The notes under the pieces were generated by a model. That model ran no database searches. It was not told where the DNA came from and saw only the letters and a program-made list of their open reading frames with translations. The position numbers and the translations under genes were made by a program. Shown in pieces: positions 20,728 to 30,790 of a stretch of DNA of 64,000 bases. The stretch spans positions 1,426,001 through 1,490,000 of the forward strand of contig NZ_JAJEJV010000004.1 in assembly GCF_021390675.1 (NCBI RefSeq). The letters are read 5' to 3'. Origin of the DNA: Dyella sp. 2HG41-7 (GTDB lineage: Bacteria; Pseudomonadota; Gammaproteobacteria; Xanthomonadales; Rhodanobacteraceae). The number at the start of each line of letters is the position of its first letter. Positions within the stretch are counted from its first letter, which is position 1.

Positions 20728-21960
20728 TTAAAAAAGCACGCGGGTACGCAAGGTTCCGGGGATCGCGGCCAGTTTTTCCTTCAGCGAGGAGGCTTGTTCA
20801 GCTTCGGCGGAAATATCGATCACCACGTAGCCCACTTCCACATTGGTCTGCAGGAACTGCGCGTTGATGTTCATATTGCCGGCGGAGAACAGTTCGTTGA
20901 TGCGGGAAAGCACGCCCGGCACGTTGCGATGAATATGCAGCAGGCGGCGGCTGTCCGGATGTTCGGGCAAGGTCACTTCGGGGAAGTTGACCGCAGACAA
21001 TGTGGAACCGTTGTCGCTGTAGCGCACGAGCTTGCTTGCGACTTCGATACCGATGTTTTCCTGCGCTTCCAGCGTGCTACCGCCGATATGCGGCGTGAGA
21101 ATCACGTTGTCCATGCCGAGCAGCGGCGAGACGAACGGATCGTCGTTGCCTTTGGGTTCGACCGGAAACACGTCGATGGCGCCGCCGCCGATATGTTCTT
21201 TGCGCAAGGCATCGGCCAATGCGTCGATGTTCACCACAGTGCCGCGCGAAGCATTGATCAACACCGCACCCTGGCGCATTTTCGCCAGCTCGTTTTTGCC
21301 GATCATCATCTTCGTGGTCGGCGTTTCGGGCACGTGCAGCGTCACCACATCGGAACGCTCCAGCAGATCGTCGAGACTGTCCGCCGCGCGCGCGTTGCCG
21401 AGCGAAAGCTTGGATTCGATATCGTGGAAGATCACGCGCATGCCAAGGCTTTCCGCCAGTACGCCAACCTGCGTGCCGATATGGCCGTAACCGACAATGC
21501 CGATCACTTTATCGCGCGCTTCGAAGCTGCCTGCGGCCGATTTTGTCCAACCGCCACGATGACAAAGTGCGTTTTTCTGCGGAATGCCACGCAGCAACAT
21601 GATGGCTTCGGCAATCACCAGCTCCGCCACGCTGCGCGTGTTGGAATAGGGCGCGTTGAATACTGGAATGCCGAGTTTTTCCGCGGCGCTCAGATCCACT
21701 TGATTCGTGCCGATGCAATAGCAGCCCACCGCGATCAGCCGCTTCGCATGGTCCAACACCTCGGCGGTGAGATGCGTGCGCGATCGGATGCCGATGATGT
21801 GCGCGTCGGCGACGCGCGCTTTCAATTCGTCCTCAGGCAAAGACTTGGCGTGATATTCGATCTGGCTATAACCCGCACGCTGGAACGTTTCGACCGCCGT
21901 GCGGCTGACGCCTTCGAGCAACAGCACCTTGATGTCTTGCTTGGGGAACGAAGTCTTCAT
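20728..21960 (-). CDS. serA: D-3-phosphoglycerate dehydrogenase
   Basis: First enzyme of serine synthesis, 410 aa: oxidises 3-phosphoglycerate with NAD+. The E. coli-type form is present: a substrate-binding domain, a Rossmann fold with GIVGYGHIGTQVG, the catalytic Arg (NASRGTVV), Glu and His (LTPHIGGSTLEAQENI), and a C-terminal ACT domain (about 335-410) for serine feedback. The start at 21960 (MKTSF) fits the family; upstream reading-frame extension does not. It is divergent from a D-2-hydroxyglutarate dehydrogenase gene, which matters because SerA can also reduce 2-oxoglutarate. Confidence 0.96.
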   Translation of the reverse strand: MKTSFPKQDIKVLLLEGVSRTAVETFQRAGYSQIEYHAKSLPEDELKARVADAHIIGIRSRTHLTAEVLDHAKRLIAVGCYCIGTNQVDLSAAEKLGIPVFNAPYSNTRSVAELVIAEAIMLLRGIPQKNALCHRGGWTKSAAGSFEARDKVIGIVGYGHIGTQVGVLAESLGMRVIFHDIESKLSLGNARAADSLDDLLERSDVVTLHVPETPTTKMMIGKNELAKMRQGAVLINASRGTVVNIDALADALRKEHIGGGAIDVFPVEPKGNDDPFVSPLLGMDNVILTPHIGGSTLEAQENIGIEVASKLVRYSDNGSTLSAVNFPEVTLPEHPDSRRLLHIHRNVPGVLSRINELFSAGNMNINAQFLQTNVEVGYVVIDISAEAEQASSLKEKLAAIPGTLRTRVLF

Positions 21961-22069
21961 GATCGCACCGCGTTTGGATGTCCAAACACTATGCCAGATT
22001 TTGTCGCGTTGCAGCACTAGACGCCTGCGATAAGCGCTGGCACCCTGGAGGCTTCCTTCCGGAGTCGCC

Positions 22070-23455
22070 ATGAACCAGGACGTCCTCGCCGATCTCTCCA
22101 GCCGCCTGCCCGGCCTGCGCCTGCTCACCGATCCGGGCGATCTGGAGCACTACGGCCGCGACTGGACCCGGCGCTGGGCCCCGGCGCCGCTGGCCATCGC
22201 CTTGCCGGTGTCCATCGAGGAAGTGCAGGGCATCGTGCACTGGGCCAACGAACGCAACGTGGCGCTGGTTCCGTCCGGTGGCCGCACGGGCCTTTCTGGC
22301 GGGGCTGTGGCGGCGCAGGGCGAGCTGGTGGTGAGCCTGGCGCGTATGAACCAGGTGCTGGATTTCAACGCCGTCGACCGCACGCTGACCGTGCAGCCTG
22401 GCATTGCGCTGGAAGCGGTCCATGGCGCAGCGCGCGAGCATGGCCTGATCTACCCCGTGGATTTCGCCGCTCGCGGCTCCTGCTCCATCGGCGGCAATAT
22501 CGCGACCAACGCAGGCGGCATCCGGGTGATTCGCTACGGCAACACGCGCGAATGGATTGCCGGCCTAAAAGTGGTGGCCGGCAACGGCGAGTTGCTGGAT
22601 CTCAATCGCGGCCTGATCAAGAACTCCAGCGGCTACGACCTGCGCCAATTGATGATCGGCTCGGAAGGCACGTTGGGCATCGTGGTGGAAGCGACGCTGC
22701 GGCTGACGGATCCGCCGCCGGCTTCGCAAGTCATGCTGCTCGCGCTGCCGGATATGGATGCGTTGATGCAGGTGTTCGCGTTATTTCGATCACGCCTGTC
22801 GTTGCAAGCTTTCGAATTCTTCACTGATATCGCGTTGAAGCATGTGCTTGCGCATGGCGCGCAGCGTGCGATCGATGGCGACCATCCGTATTACGTGGTC
22901 ACCGAATTCGATGCGGTCGATGAGCGCGTGCAAGACATCGCGCTGGAAGTGTTCGAGCAAGGCGTCGAGCAAGGTTGGATCAGCGACGGCGTGATGGCGC
23001 AGAGCGAAGCGCAAGCCGCCGCGCTTTGGCGTTTGCGCGAAGGCATTACCGAAAGCCTTGCGTCGCATAAGCCGTATAAAAACGATATTTCCGTGCGTAT
23101 CGGCGCAGTGCCCGATTTTCTGCAGGACATTCAATCGCTGCTCGCGCGCGAATATCCGCATATCGACGTGGTGTGGTTCGGCCATATCGGTGACGGCAAT
23201 CTGCATATTAACGTGCTGAAACCGGCGTCGCTTTCCGACGCGGATTTCATCGCGCAGTGCGAGCACGTCACCAAGTTGCTCGCGCAAGCGTTGCAGCGTC
23301 ATGGCGGCAGTATCTCTGCCGAACACGGTATCGGGCTGGTGAAGCGCGCGTATCTGGAAAGCACGCGGAGCGCGGCGGAGATTGCGCTGATGCGTGGCGT
23401 GAAGGCGACGTTTGATCCGAACGGGATACTCAATCCTGGGAAGGTGTTTGCGTAA
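22070..23455 (+). CDS. FAD-linked D-2-hydroxyglutarate / D-2-hydroxyacid dehydrogenase
   Basis: Flavoenzyme of 461 aa in the GlcD/D2HGDH/D-lactate dehydrogenase family. The FAD PCMH domain includes VPSGGRTGLSGGAV and CSIGGNIATNAGGIRVIRYGNTREW. The C-terminal FAD-oxidase domain has HIGDGNLHINVLK, ISAEHGIGLVKRAYL and the end FDPNGILNPGKVF, with metal-binding His residues. The 109-bp divergent spacing with serA suggests the substrate is D-2-hydroxyglutarate made by SerA, a coupling described for Pseudomonas stutzeri. D-lactate is the main alternative. Confidence 0.88.
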   Translation: MNQDVLADLSSRLPGLRLLTDPGDLEHYGRDWTRRWAPAPLAIALPVSIEEVQGIVHWANERNVALVPSGGRTGLSGGAVAAQGELVVSLARMNQVLDFNAVDRTLTVQPGIALEAVHGAAREHGLIYPVDFAARGSCSIGGNIATNAGGIRVIRYGNTREWIAGLKVVAGNGELLDLNRGLIKNSSGYDLRQLMIGSEGTLGIVVEATLRLTDPPPASQVMLLALPDMDALMQVFALFRSRLSLQAFEFFTDIALKHVLAHGAQRAIDGDHPYYVVTEFDAVDERVQDIALEVFEQGVEQGWISDGVMAQSEAQAAALWRLREGITESLASHKPYKNDISVRIGAVPDFLQDIQSLLAREYPHIDVVWFGHIGDGNLHINVLKPASLSDADFIAQCEHVTKLLAQALQRHGGSISAEHGIGLVKRAYLESTRSAAEIALMRGVKATFDPNGILNPGKVFA

Positions 23456-23461
23456 ACCTAG

Positions 23462-24634
<1,173 letters not shown>

Positions 24635-24668
24635 AACCCTAACTGCGAGGGGAGTTCTTTAGCGCGAT

Positions 24669-24789
24669 GTCATTCCGGCGAAGGCCGGAATCCAGTTTGA
24701 ATATGCAGTGCGAAGCACACGAAACCTTTTTTAGGTTGTGTGCTTCGCACACCGTTATTTGACTGGATTCCGGCCTTCGCCGGAATGAC
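24669..24789. repeat. MITE-like element with perfect 27-bp terminal inverted repeats
   Basis: GTCATTCCGGCGAAGGCCGG and its extension AATCCAG (24669-24695) are repeated exactly in inverted orientation at 24763-24789. Inside lies a second perfect dyad, GTGCGAAGCACAC (24708-24720) and GTGTGCTTCGCAC (24738-24750), with a further AACCT/AGGTT stem. The whole 121 bp can fold as one near-complete cruciform. The outer sequence belongs to a repeat type common in proteobacterial intergenic DNA. It lies between the convergent genes pip and upp and encodes nothing. Confidence 0.9.
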
Positions 24790-24850
24790 GCTGAGGAGAT
24801 AGCGGGTCTTTCTGAGGTGGATTGCTTCGGGCCTTCGTGAGGAAGAGCAA

Positions 24851-25489
24851 TTACCCAGGTAATTGCTTGGTCCCAAAAATCTTATCTCCCGCATCGCCAA
24901 GCCCAGGCAAGATGTAGCCATGCTCGTTGAGCCGCTCATCGATCGATGCGGTATAGATTTCGATATCCGGATGCGCCGCTTCGATCCGCTTCAAACCTTC
25001 CGGCGCGGCGACCAAGAACAATCCCTTGATGCGCTTGCATCCGGCGGCTTTCAACATGTCCACGGTCGCAACAAGCGTTCCCGCCGTAGCGAGCATCGGA
25101 TCGACGATGAGCGCAATGCGTTCATCCATCCGACCGGTGAGCTTTTCGTAATATGTCGTGGGCTGCAACGTGTGTTCATCGCGCTGCAAACCGACCACGC
25201 TGACTTTCGCGGCGGGAATCAATTCGAGTACGCCGGGCAACATACCCAAGCCTGCACGCAGTATCGGCACGATGGTGATCTTTTTGCCCTTGATCTGCTG
25301 CACGCGAACGGGACCTGCCCAGCCTTCGATCTGCGCGTCGACCGTTTCCAGATCCTTGGTCGCTTCGTACGTGAGCAGCGAGCCGACTTCGGAGGCCAGC
25401 TCGCGAAACTCCTTGGTGCTGATGCCGGCGCGGCGCATCAGGCCCAGCTTGTGCTGAATCAGCGGGTGGCGAACTTCGACGATCTTCAT
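24851..25489 (-). CDS. upp: Uracil phosphoribosyltransferase
   Basis: Pyrimidine salvage enzyme of 212 aa that makes UMP from uracil and PRPP. The PRPP-binding loop is [19 protein letters not shown]. Other family segments are [28 protein letters not shown] at the N-terminus, [26 protein letters not shown], and the uracil-binding end [17 protein letters not shown]. The gene is monocistronic, with a psiF terminator just upstream and a MITE-like element just downstream. Confidence 0.97.
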   Translation of the reverse strand: MKIVEVRHPLIQHKLGLMRRAGISTKEFRELASEVGSLLTYEATKDLETVDAQIEGWAGPVRVQQIKGKKITIVPILRAGLGMLPGVLELIPAAKVSVVGLQRDEHTLQPTTYYEKLTGRMDERIALIVDPMLATAGTLVATVDMLKAAGCKRIKGLFLVAAPEGLKRIEAAHPDIEIYTASIDERLNEHGYILPGLGDAGDKIFGTKQLPG

Positions 25490-25535
25490 GCGGACATGTC
25501 ATGGAAGCGGGAAGTGCGGCAAGCATAGCCGGAAA

Positions 25536-25566
25536 CGAAAAAGGCGCCGCCATGCGGCGACGCCTT
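25536..25566 (-). terminator. Intrinsic terminator of the PsiF-repeat gene
   Basis: On the minus strand AAGGCG-t-CGCC-gcat-GGCG-g-CGCCTT folds into a ten-pair stem with one mismatch, followed by TTTCG. It lies between the PsiF gene stop (25599) and the upp start (25489). Confidence 0.8.
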
Positions 25567-25598
25567 GAACATTCGATGAGCCTCGATGTTTTAGCGGA

Positions 25599-25937
25599 TC
25601 AATGGGATTTCATGCAGGCGCTGACGGCACTCTTGTAATCGGCGCCTTTCTTGCCCGCGTTTTCCTTGGCGCATGCGGACATGCGTTGCTGCGAGGTCAT
25701 CTTGGTGTCGGCGGCGGGTGCGGCTGCGGCGGTGTCGCCCTTCATGCAGGCGCTGACCGAACTCTTGTAGTCGGCGCCGGTCTTGCCTTTGGCGGCGTGG
25801 CTGCAATCGGCCATTTTCTGCTGGGACGACGACATCGTCTTGCCGGACGCGGCAGTGCTTTGCGGGGTGGTGGCGAACGAGGCAGTGGCGAAAACCAGCG
25901 CGGCGCTCGCGGCGAGCAGGCTGAAACGCATGGACAT
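25599..25937 (-). CDS. Small exported protein with two PsiF repeats
   Basis: Periplasmic protein of 112 aa. A Sec signal peptide (cleavage near ASFA-TT) precedes two tandem PsiF-type repeats: QQKMADCSHAAKGKTGADYKS-SVSACMKG at about 39-67 and QQRMSACAKENAGKKGADYKS-AVSACMKS at about 83-111. Each has two cysteines, likely disulfide-bonded. PsiF is phosphate-starvation inducible in E. coli; its function is unknown. The start at 25937 has AGGAGG 7 nt upstream. A separate promoter is expected because a terminator lies upstream. Confidence 0.88.
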   Translation of the reverse strand: MSMRFSLLAASAALVFATASFATTPQSTAASGKTMSSSQQKMADCSHAAKGKTGADYKSSVSACMKGDTAAAAPAADTKMTSQQRMSACAKENAGKKGADYKSAVSACMKSH

Positions 25938-26020
25938 GATGCTTCCTCCTGGTGGTGGGGCCGGTGGTGGTCCCGGCGGAGGCAGTCTATGTCGTGTGAA
26001 GAGGCAGGGGAACGGGGATA

Positions 26021-26067
26021 GCAAAACGGGGAACATAGGCGTTTTGCAACGCTTTATGTTCCCCGTT
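26021..26067 (-). terminator. Long terminator hairpin after the class III aminotransferase
   Basis: AACGGGGAACATA (26025) pairs with TATGTTCCCCGTT over 13 bp, and an inner GCGTT/AACGC stem extends it. On the minus strand TTTTGC follows. It ends the aminotransferase transcript before the PsiF gene. Confidence 0.75.
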
Positions 26068-26087
26068 CCGAAGGTCCGGTTTTTCGA

Positions 26088-27584
26088 TCAGGCTGCCTGG
26101 GCTTCGCGCTTGCGCGGGCCTTCCAGCAAGGCGTGGCGAACATGAGCGATCACTAAATCCACTTCCGCGCCGGTGATGTTGAAATGCGGGGTGAAGCGCA
26201 GCGAATTGGCGCCGCCGTGGATCACGCCGATGCCGCGCTCGCGCATGTACTCCTCGGTGGAACCCTCGCCGTAGCATTTGAACTGCGGCGCCAGCTCGCA
26301 CGAGAACAACAAACCTGTGCCTTGAACCTTGGTGATCAGGCCGCCCAATTCGTCCTTCAACGCATTGAGCTTGTCGACGAATTCCTTGCCCCGAGCACGA
26401 ATGTTGGCGCGCACGTCGTCGGTCAGTTGATCCATCGTCGCCAGCGCAACATCCAGCGCACGCGGATTGGCGGTCATGGTGTTGCCGTAGATGCCCTTGC
26501 GGTACAAGTTGGCGACGCGATCGCCCACGGCCAGCACCGACATCGGATATTGACCGGCGTTGAGCGCCTTGGAGAAGGTTTCCATATCCGGCGGCGCCAG
26601 CTTTTCAAAGCCGGGATAATCGACGATCGACAACACGCCATGCGCGCGCAAGCCCGCCTGGATCGAGTCGATCAACAACAGCGAACCGTGCGATTCGGTC
26701 AACTCGCGCGCGGCTTGATAGAACGCCGGCGTCACCGAACGTCCCGGATCGCCTTCGCCCATCACGGGTTCGAGGAACATCGCCTCAATAAACCAGCCGT
26801 GCTTGTCCGCGTCGGCGAATGCAGCTTCCAATTGCGCCAGATCGTAAGGCGCCACGGTGATCACCGAATCTTCGTGGCGATAGCTCGCCAGGTGCTGCAC
26901 ATATGTGCGGCGCGACGAATCCGAATACAGCGCCGGTTTATCGGTGCGGCCGTGGAACGCGCCTTTCACCGCGATGCGTTTGATGGTGCGACCGGCGTAA
27001 CGTCCGCCCGCGTCGGTCATCATCTTGGCATTCACGTCCGCGATGCGGCATGCAAGGCCGACCGCTTCCGAGCCGGAATTCAAGCAGAGATAACGCGTGT
27101 ACGGATTGGTGCCGCGATGACGACCGAGTTCGCGATTCATCGCCTGCGTGAAACGCATCTGCGACACGCTCGGCGTCATCACGTTGGCCATCACTTGCGG
27201 ACGCGCCAGCGCTTCGTCGATGGCGGCATTGTTGTGGCCGAAACCCAACATGCCGTAGCCGCCATTGTCGTGCACCACGGCGCCTTTCATCGTGATCACC
27301 CAGGGGCCGCGCGCGGCAGCCGGCAGATACGGATTGATCGCATCGTCCGGATAGAAATTGACGAAATCTTTTTGCGCCTGCGCCAGTTGCTCGGCTTCAT
27401 CCAATTTCAGGAAATCGCCCAGCTCGGCGCGCAACGCGCGATGGCGCGCAACCGCTTCGGAAATCGCTTGCGCGAGTTGCGGATCCAGCGCGGCCATGCG
27501 CTCGATGGTGGCATCGTCCAGGCCTGTGGTCCGCGGCTTGCCGCCAAATTCGCGCAATTCGCGCAGCTGATCGGTGACACCCAT
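26088..27584 (-). CDS. Class III PLP-dependent aminotransferase
   Basis: Fold-type I aminotransferase of 498 aa, in the acetylornithine/ornithine/omega-amino group. Visible features are an N-terminal extension of about 90 residues, YLCLNSGSEAVGLACRIADVN (cofactor phosphate loop), KGAFHGRTDKP, the PLP-ring Asp in LLLIDSIQAGLRAHG, and the probable Schiff-base Lys in ETFSKALNAG. The C-terminal small domain ends with LRFTPHFNITGAEVDLVI. The substrate cannot be assigned; lysine, putrescine and GABA-type donors are candidates. A second, distinct class III enzyme occurs at 58060. Confidence 0.85.
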   Translation of the reverse strand: MGVTDQLRELREFGGKPRTTGLDDATIERMAALDPQLAQAISEAVARHRALRAELGDFLKLDEAEQLAQAQKDFVNFYPDDAINPYLPAAARGPWVITMKGAVVHDNGGYGMLGFGHNNAAIDEALARPQVMANVMTPSVSQMRFTQAMNRELGRHRGTNPYTRYLCLNSGSEAVGLACRIADVNAKMMTDAGGRYAGRTIKRIAVKGAFHGRTDKPALYSDSSRRTYVQHLASYRHEDSVITVAPYDLAQLEAAFADADKHGWFIEAMFLEPVMGEGDPGRSVTPAFYQAARELTESHGSLLLIDSIQAGLRAHGVLSIVDYPGFEKLAPPDMETFSKALNAGQYPMSVLAVGDRVANLYRKGIYGNTMTANPRALDVALATMDQLTDDVRANIRARGKEFVDKLNALKDELGGLITKVQGTGLLFSCELAPQFKCYGEGSTEEYMRERGIGVIHGGANSLRFTPHFNITGAEVDLVIAHVRHALLEGPRKREAQAA

Positions 27585-27860
27585 GACTACTCTCCTCGAA
27601 TCTGCCAGCGCCTCGCGCCCAACGCGAAGCAGGCCGGCAGGAAGTTTTGCGTGCGTGGAAGGGCTAGGCGCCCAAGGGGCGCGATGCGCCCGCTCGCACT
27701 GCGCCGCGTATGGGAAAACGCCGGCGCACGCCTATCAGGATACCCTGGGGGCAGGGGTGCCCGGTACCCCCTGGATGACGTCTGTCATGCCCGATCGCTG
27801 ACGTGGGCTACTGCTGAAATCGGCTTGCCAAGCCTACGCTGCAGTGCAAGGAGGCCCACC

Positions 27861-28775
27861 ATGCACACCCAATCTGATGTCGTAGCCCGTCTCAGCGGCG
27901 TTGTGAAACGTTATGGAAATGTCACCGCACTCGATGGTGTCGATCTTGTGTTGCAGCGCGGCGAACTGCTCGCGGTGCTGGGGCCCAACGGGGCCGGCAA
28001 AAGCACCAGCATCGGTTTGTTGCTCGGTCTGATTCGTCCCGATGGCGGCCGTGCGGAATTGTTCGGCATGGACCCGCAGGAGATCGATGCGCGCCGCCGC
28101 ATCGGCGTGATGCTGCAAACGGCGATGTTGCCGCCCACATTACGCGTGGGCGAGTTGCTGCGCGTCGTGTCCAGTTACTACCCCAATCCTCGTTCGATCG
28201 ACGAAAGCGCCGCGCTAGCGGGCATCGCCGATCTTTTGAAGCGGCCTTACGGCAAGCTGTCGGGCGGCCAGCAGCGTCGCGTGCAATTTGCGTTGGCATT
28301 GTGCGGACGCCCCGAGCTCGTGTTTTTGGATGAACCCACCGTCGGCATGGATATCGATGCGCGGCGCAAATTGTGGGCCGCGATGCGCGCGCTCGTCGCC
28401 GAAGGATGTTCGGTGGTGCTGACCACGCACTATCTGGAAGAAGCCGAAGCGCTCGCGCAGCGCGTCGTCGTGATGGGGAAAGGTCGCGTGCTCACGGAAG
28501 GCAGCGTCGACGCATTGCGCGCACATGTGCCGCTCACGCGTATTCGCTGCGTCACCGACCTCGATGTCGATGCCATTGCGCGTTGGCCGCAAGTGGCATC
28601 GGCGGAGCGCGACGGTACTCGCGTGCGCATCAGCACGAGCGCTGCAGAGCATGTGCTTCGTCGCATGCTCGATGCGGATGCCGCGCTAAGCGAACTGGAA
28701 GTGCAGCGCGCAGGTCTTGCGGAAGCATTCACCGAACTCACGCGCGACGAAAACGAACAACAGGAGGCCGCGTAA
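27861..28775 (+). CDS. ABC transporter ATP-binding protein
   Basis: ATPase of 304 aa for an ABC-2 exporter. Walker A GPNGAGKS is at residues 41-48, the signature is LSGGQQRR, Walker B is LVFLDEPTVGMD, and the H-loop is TTHYLEEAE. The C-terminal extension (about 215-304) is typical of drug- and antibiotic-type exporters. AAGGAG lies 8 nt before the ATG at 27861; a longer frame upstream is an artefact of the antisense aminotransferase. It overlaps the permease start by 1 nt. Confidence 0.93.
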   Translation: MHTQSDVVARLSGVVKRYGNVTALDGVDLVLQRGELLAVLGPNGAGKSTSIGLLLGLIRPDGGRAELFGMDPQEIDARRRIGVMLQTAMLPPTLRVGELLRVVSSYYPNPRSIDESAALAGIADLLKRPYGKLSGGQQRRVQFALALCGRPELVFLDEPTVGMDIDARRKLWAAMRALVAEGCSVVLTTHYLEEAEALAQRVVVMGKGRVLTEGSVDALRAHVPLTRIRCVTDLDVDAIARWPQVASAERDGTRVRISTSAAEHVLRRMLDADAALSELEVQRAGLAEAFTELTRDENEQQEAA

Positions 28776-29569
28776 TGAACACCGTATCGATTTCCGTCAA
28801 TGCCGCGGCGCCGACCGCCGGCATGAGTTTCGGCCGCGTCGTAGGCGCATATCTCGCGGAAGCGCGCGCCGAATGCATTCGCTACATGCGCGCACCGGGC
28901 TTTATGTTGCCGATCACGCTGTTTCCTTCGATGTTCTATCTGTTGTTCGGCATCGTGATGCGCGGCTCCGAAGGCGCGGATGCGGCGCGCTATCTGCTGG
29001 TGAGCTACGGCGTGTTTGGCGTGATGAGTCCGGGCCTGTTCGGCTTCGGCGTGTCGCTCGCGATCGAGCGCGACGGCGGTCTGCTGACTTACAAGCGCGC
29101 CTTGCCCATGCCGCCCGGCGCGTACTTGCTCGGTAAAATGCTGATGGCGATGGCGGCGGCGACGGTGGTGATCGTGCTGTTGCTTGTGATGGGTGTAACG
29201 CTGGGGCACGTCACGTTGTCGTTGGCTCAGGTCGGCATGATGTTGTTGATGGGCGCGCTGGGCGTGCTGCCGTTCTGCGCACTCGGCATGCTGGTCGGCA
29301 CGCTGATCAAAGGGCAGGGCGCACCGGGCATGCTCAATTTGATTTATCTGCCGATGTCTTTTCTGTCAGGTTTATGGGTTCCCATTACGATGTTGCCGCA
29401 CGTGTTGCAGCAAATGGCGCCGATTTACCCGAGTTATCACCTGGATCAGCTGGGCCTGATCGCCCTGGGGCTGGCCGAAGGCAGCATCTGGAAACACATC
29501 GGCATGCTGATCGCCTTCGCCATCGTGTTCTTCGTTATCGCCGCTCGCCGGCTGAGGCGCTACGGTTGA
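28775..29569 (+). CDS. ABC-2 type transporter permease
   Basis: Membrane permease of 264 aa with about six helices. It carries the ABC-2 pattern, including LTYKRALPMPPGAYLLGKMLMA and NLIYLPMSFLSGLWVPITMLPHVLQQMAPIYPSYH. Its start shares a base with the ATPase stop (TAATG). Together they should form a homodimeric-type exporter. The substrate is unknown; the linked two-component system suggests sensing of a membrane-active compound or membrane state. Confidence 0.9.
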   Translation: MNTVSISVNAAAPTAGMSFGRVVGAYLAEARAECIRYMRAPGFMLPITLFPSMFYLLFGIVMRGSEGADAARYLLVSYGVFGVMSPGLFGFGVSLAIERDGGLLTYKRALPMPPGAYLLGKMLMAMAAATVVIVLLLVMGVTLGHVTLSLAQVGMMLLMGALGVLPFCALGMLVGTLIKGQGAPGMLNLIYLPMSFLSGLWVPITMLPHVLQQMAPIYPSYHLDQLGLIALGLAEGSIWKHIGMLIAFAIVFFVIAARRLRRYG

Positions 29570-29605
29570 AGTACGATGCATGTCATCGACGTTTCGGGGC
29601 GGGCC

Positions 29606-30790
29606 ATGATCACACTGATTCGAAGTTGGTTTAAGCCAGCCCCCGACTCGTTCGCTGCGAACGGCATTCGCAAAGGCAGGTCGCCGTGGGTCGATGGCGT
29701 GCATCTGCTGTGGTCGGTGTGGATTTTTATCACGCCGATGTTCGATCGCTACACGTGGACTTGGGCGCTGTTTACGCTGGCGACCTATCCCGTGTTCCTG
29801 TTTCTGTACGCCAAGTGCATCGTATCGTCTCGGCGCGCCGTCAAGTTCTATGCGCTGAGCATGAATGCGCTATCCATGGCGCTCTTGGCTTGGTATCCCA
29901 GTGGGCTGACTTATTTTGTATTCGGTTGCATCTTGCTGCGTGGCTGCATGCTCAGCTTCCGCATGTACCTGTTGGCGATTACAGCGCTCAATGCCGCGTG
30001 TCTGGCCGAGGCGTGGCTTCTTCACTATCCGTGGCAGGCGGTCTTTTCGATCCCGCTAGTGTCTTTCATCGTTGGATTGGTCACGGCTGCAGAGCGCATC
30101 AGCGACGACAAGGATGCGGAGCTCAAGCTTTCGCACGACGAAGTGCGCCGGCTGGCGGCGACAGCCGAGCGCGAACGCATCGGCCGCGATTTGCACGACC
30201 TGCTGGGGCACACGCTGTCGTTGATTACGTTGAAGCTTGAGCTGTCGCGCAAACTCTTCGATCGCGACAGCGCCGGCGCACGGCGCGAACTGGAGGAGGC
30301 CGAGCGCGTGGCGCGCCATGCGTTGGCGGAAGTGCGCGCCGCGGTCACCGGCATTCGTTCCACCGATCTGGCCGCAGAACTTGCGTCGTCGCGTCTCTTG
30401 TTGGAATCGTCCGGCGTGCATCTGGACTATGGCAATTTGCCTGACGCGTTACCGCAGGATATCGAGCGCACGCTCGCATTGGTTATCCGCGAAGCCATGA
30501 CCAATATTCATCGTCACGCTGGCGCCACCGAAGCCAGCATTCGTTTTACCCGGACTGCAGAAAAACTGGACATGCAGATCAGCGACAACGGCAAAGGCGG
30601 TCTCGCCGCGCACGGCAACGGCGTCAGCGGCATGTGCGAGCGCATACGCTCGATTGCCGGAACGTTGCAGATCGACTCGCCGCCGCATCGCGGCACGCGC
30701 TTGCTGATTAGCGTGCCGCTGCAAGGACAAAAAGCCGGAGAAGGTTCGGCAGGAACGTCACAGAAAGGTTATATGGGGACCGCTGCATGA
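29606..30790 (+). CDS. DesK-type sensor histidine kinase (HPK7)
   Basis: Sensor kinase of about 394 aa. Four to six TM helices in residues 20-165 have no sizeable periplasmic domain, pointing to sensing within the membrane. The HisKA_3 box is ERERIGRDLHDLLGHTLSLI with the phospho-His in DLHD. The ATPase domain is compact (REAMTNIHRHAGAT, SDNGKG, GVSGMCERI). The start at 29606 is preferred for homology at SFAANGIRKGRSPW; an in-frame ATG at 29576 is possible. It overlaps the response regulator by 4 nt. Confidence 0.9.
   Translation: MITLIRSWFKPAPDSFAANGIRKGRSPWVDGVHLLWSVWIFITPMFDRYTWTWALFTLATYPVFLFLYAKCIVSSRRAVKFYALSMNALSMALLAWYPSGLTYFVFGCILLRGCMLSFRMYLLAITALNAACLAEAWLLHYPWQAVFSIPLVSFIVGLVTAAERISDDKDAELKLSHDEVRRLAATAERERIGRDLHDLLGHTLSLITLKLELSRKLFDRDSAGARRELEEAERVARHALAEVRAAVTGIRSTDLAAELASSRLLLESSGVHLDYGNLPDALPQDIERTLALVIREAMTNIHRHAGATEASIRFTRTAEKLDMQISDNGKGGLAAHGNGVSGMCERIRSIAGTLQIDSPPHRGTRLLISVPLQGQKAGEGSAGTSQKGYMGTAA

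Noticed and set aside
26184-27860. Long upstream extension of the ABC ATPase frame
   Set aside because: It reads through the antisense aminotransferase; the ATG at 27861 has AAGGAG and the expected N-terminus.
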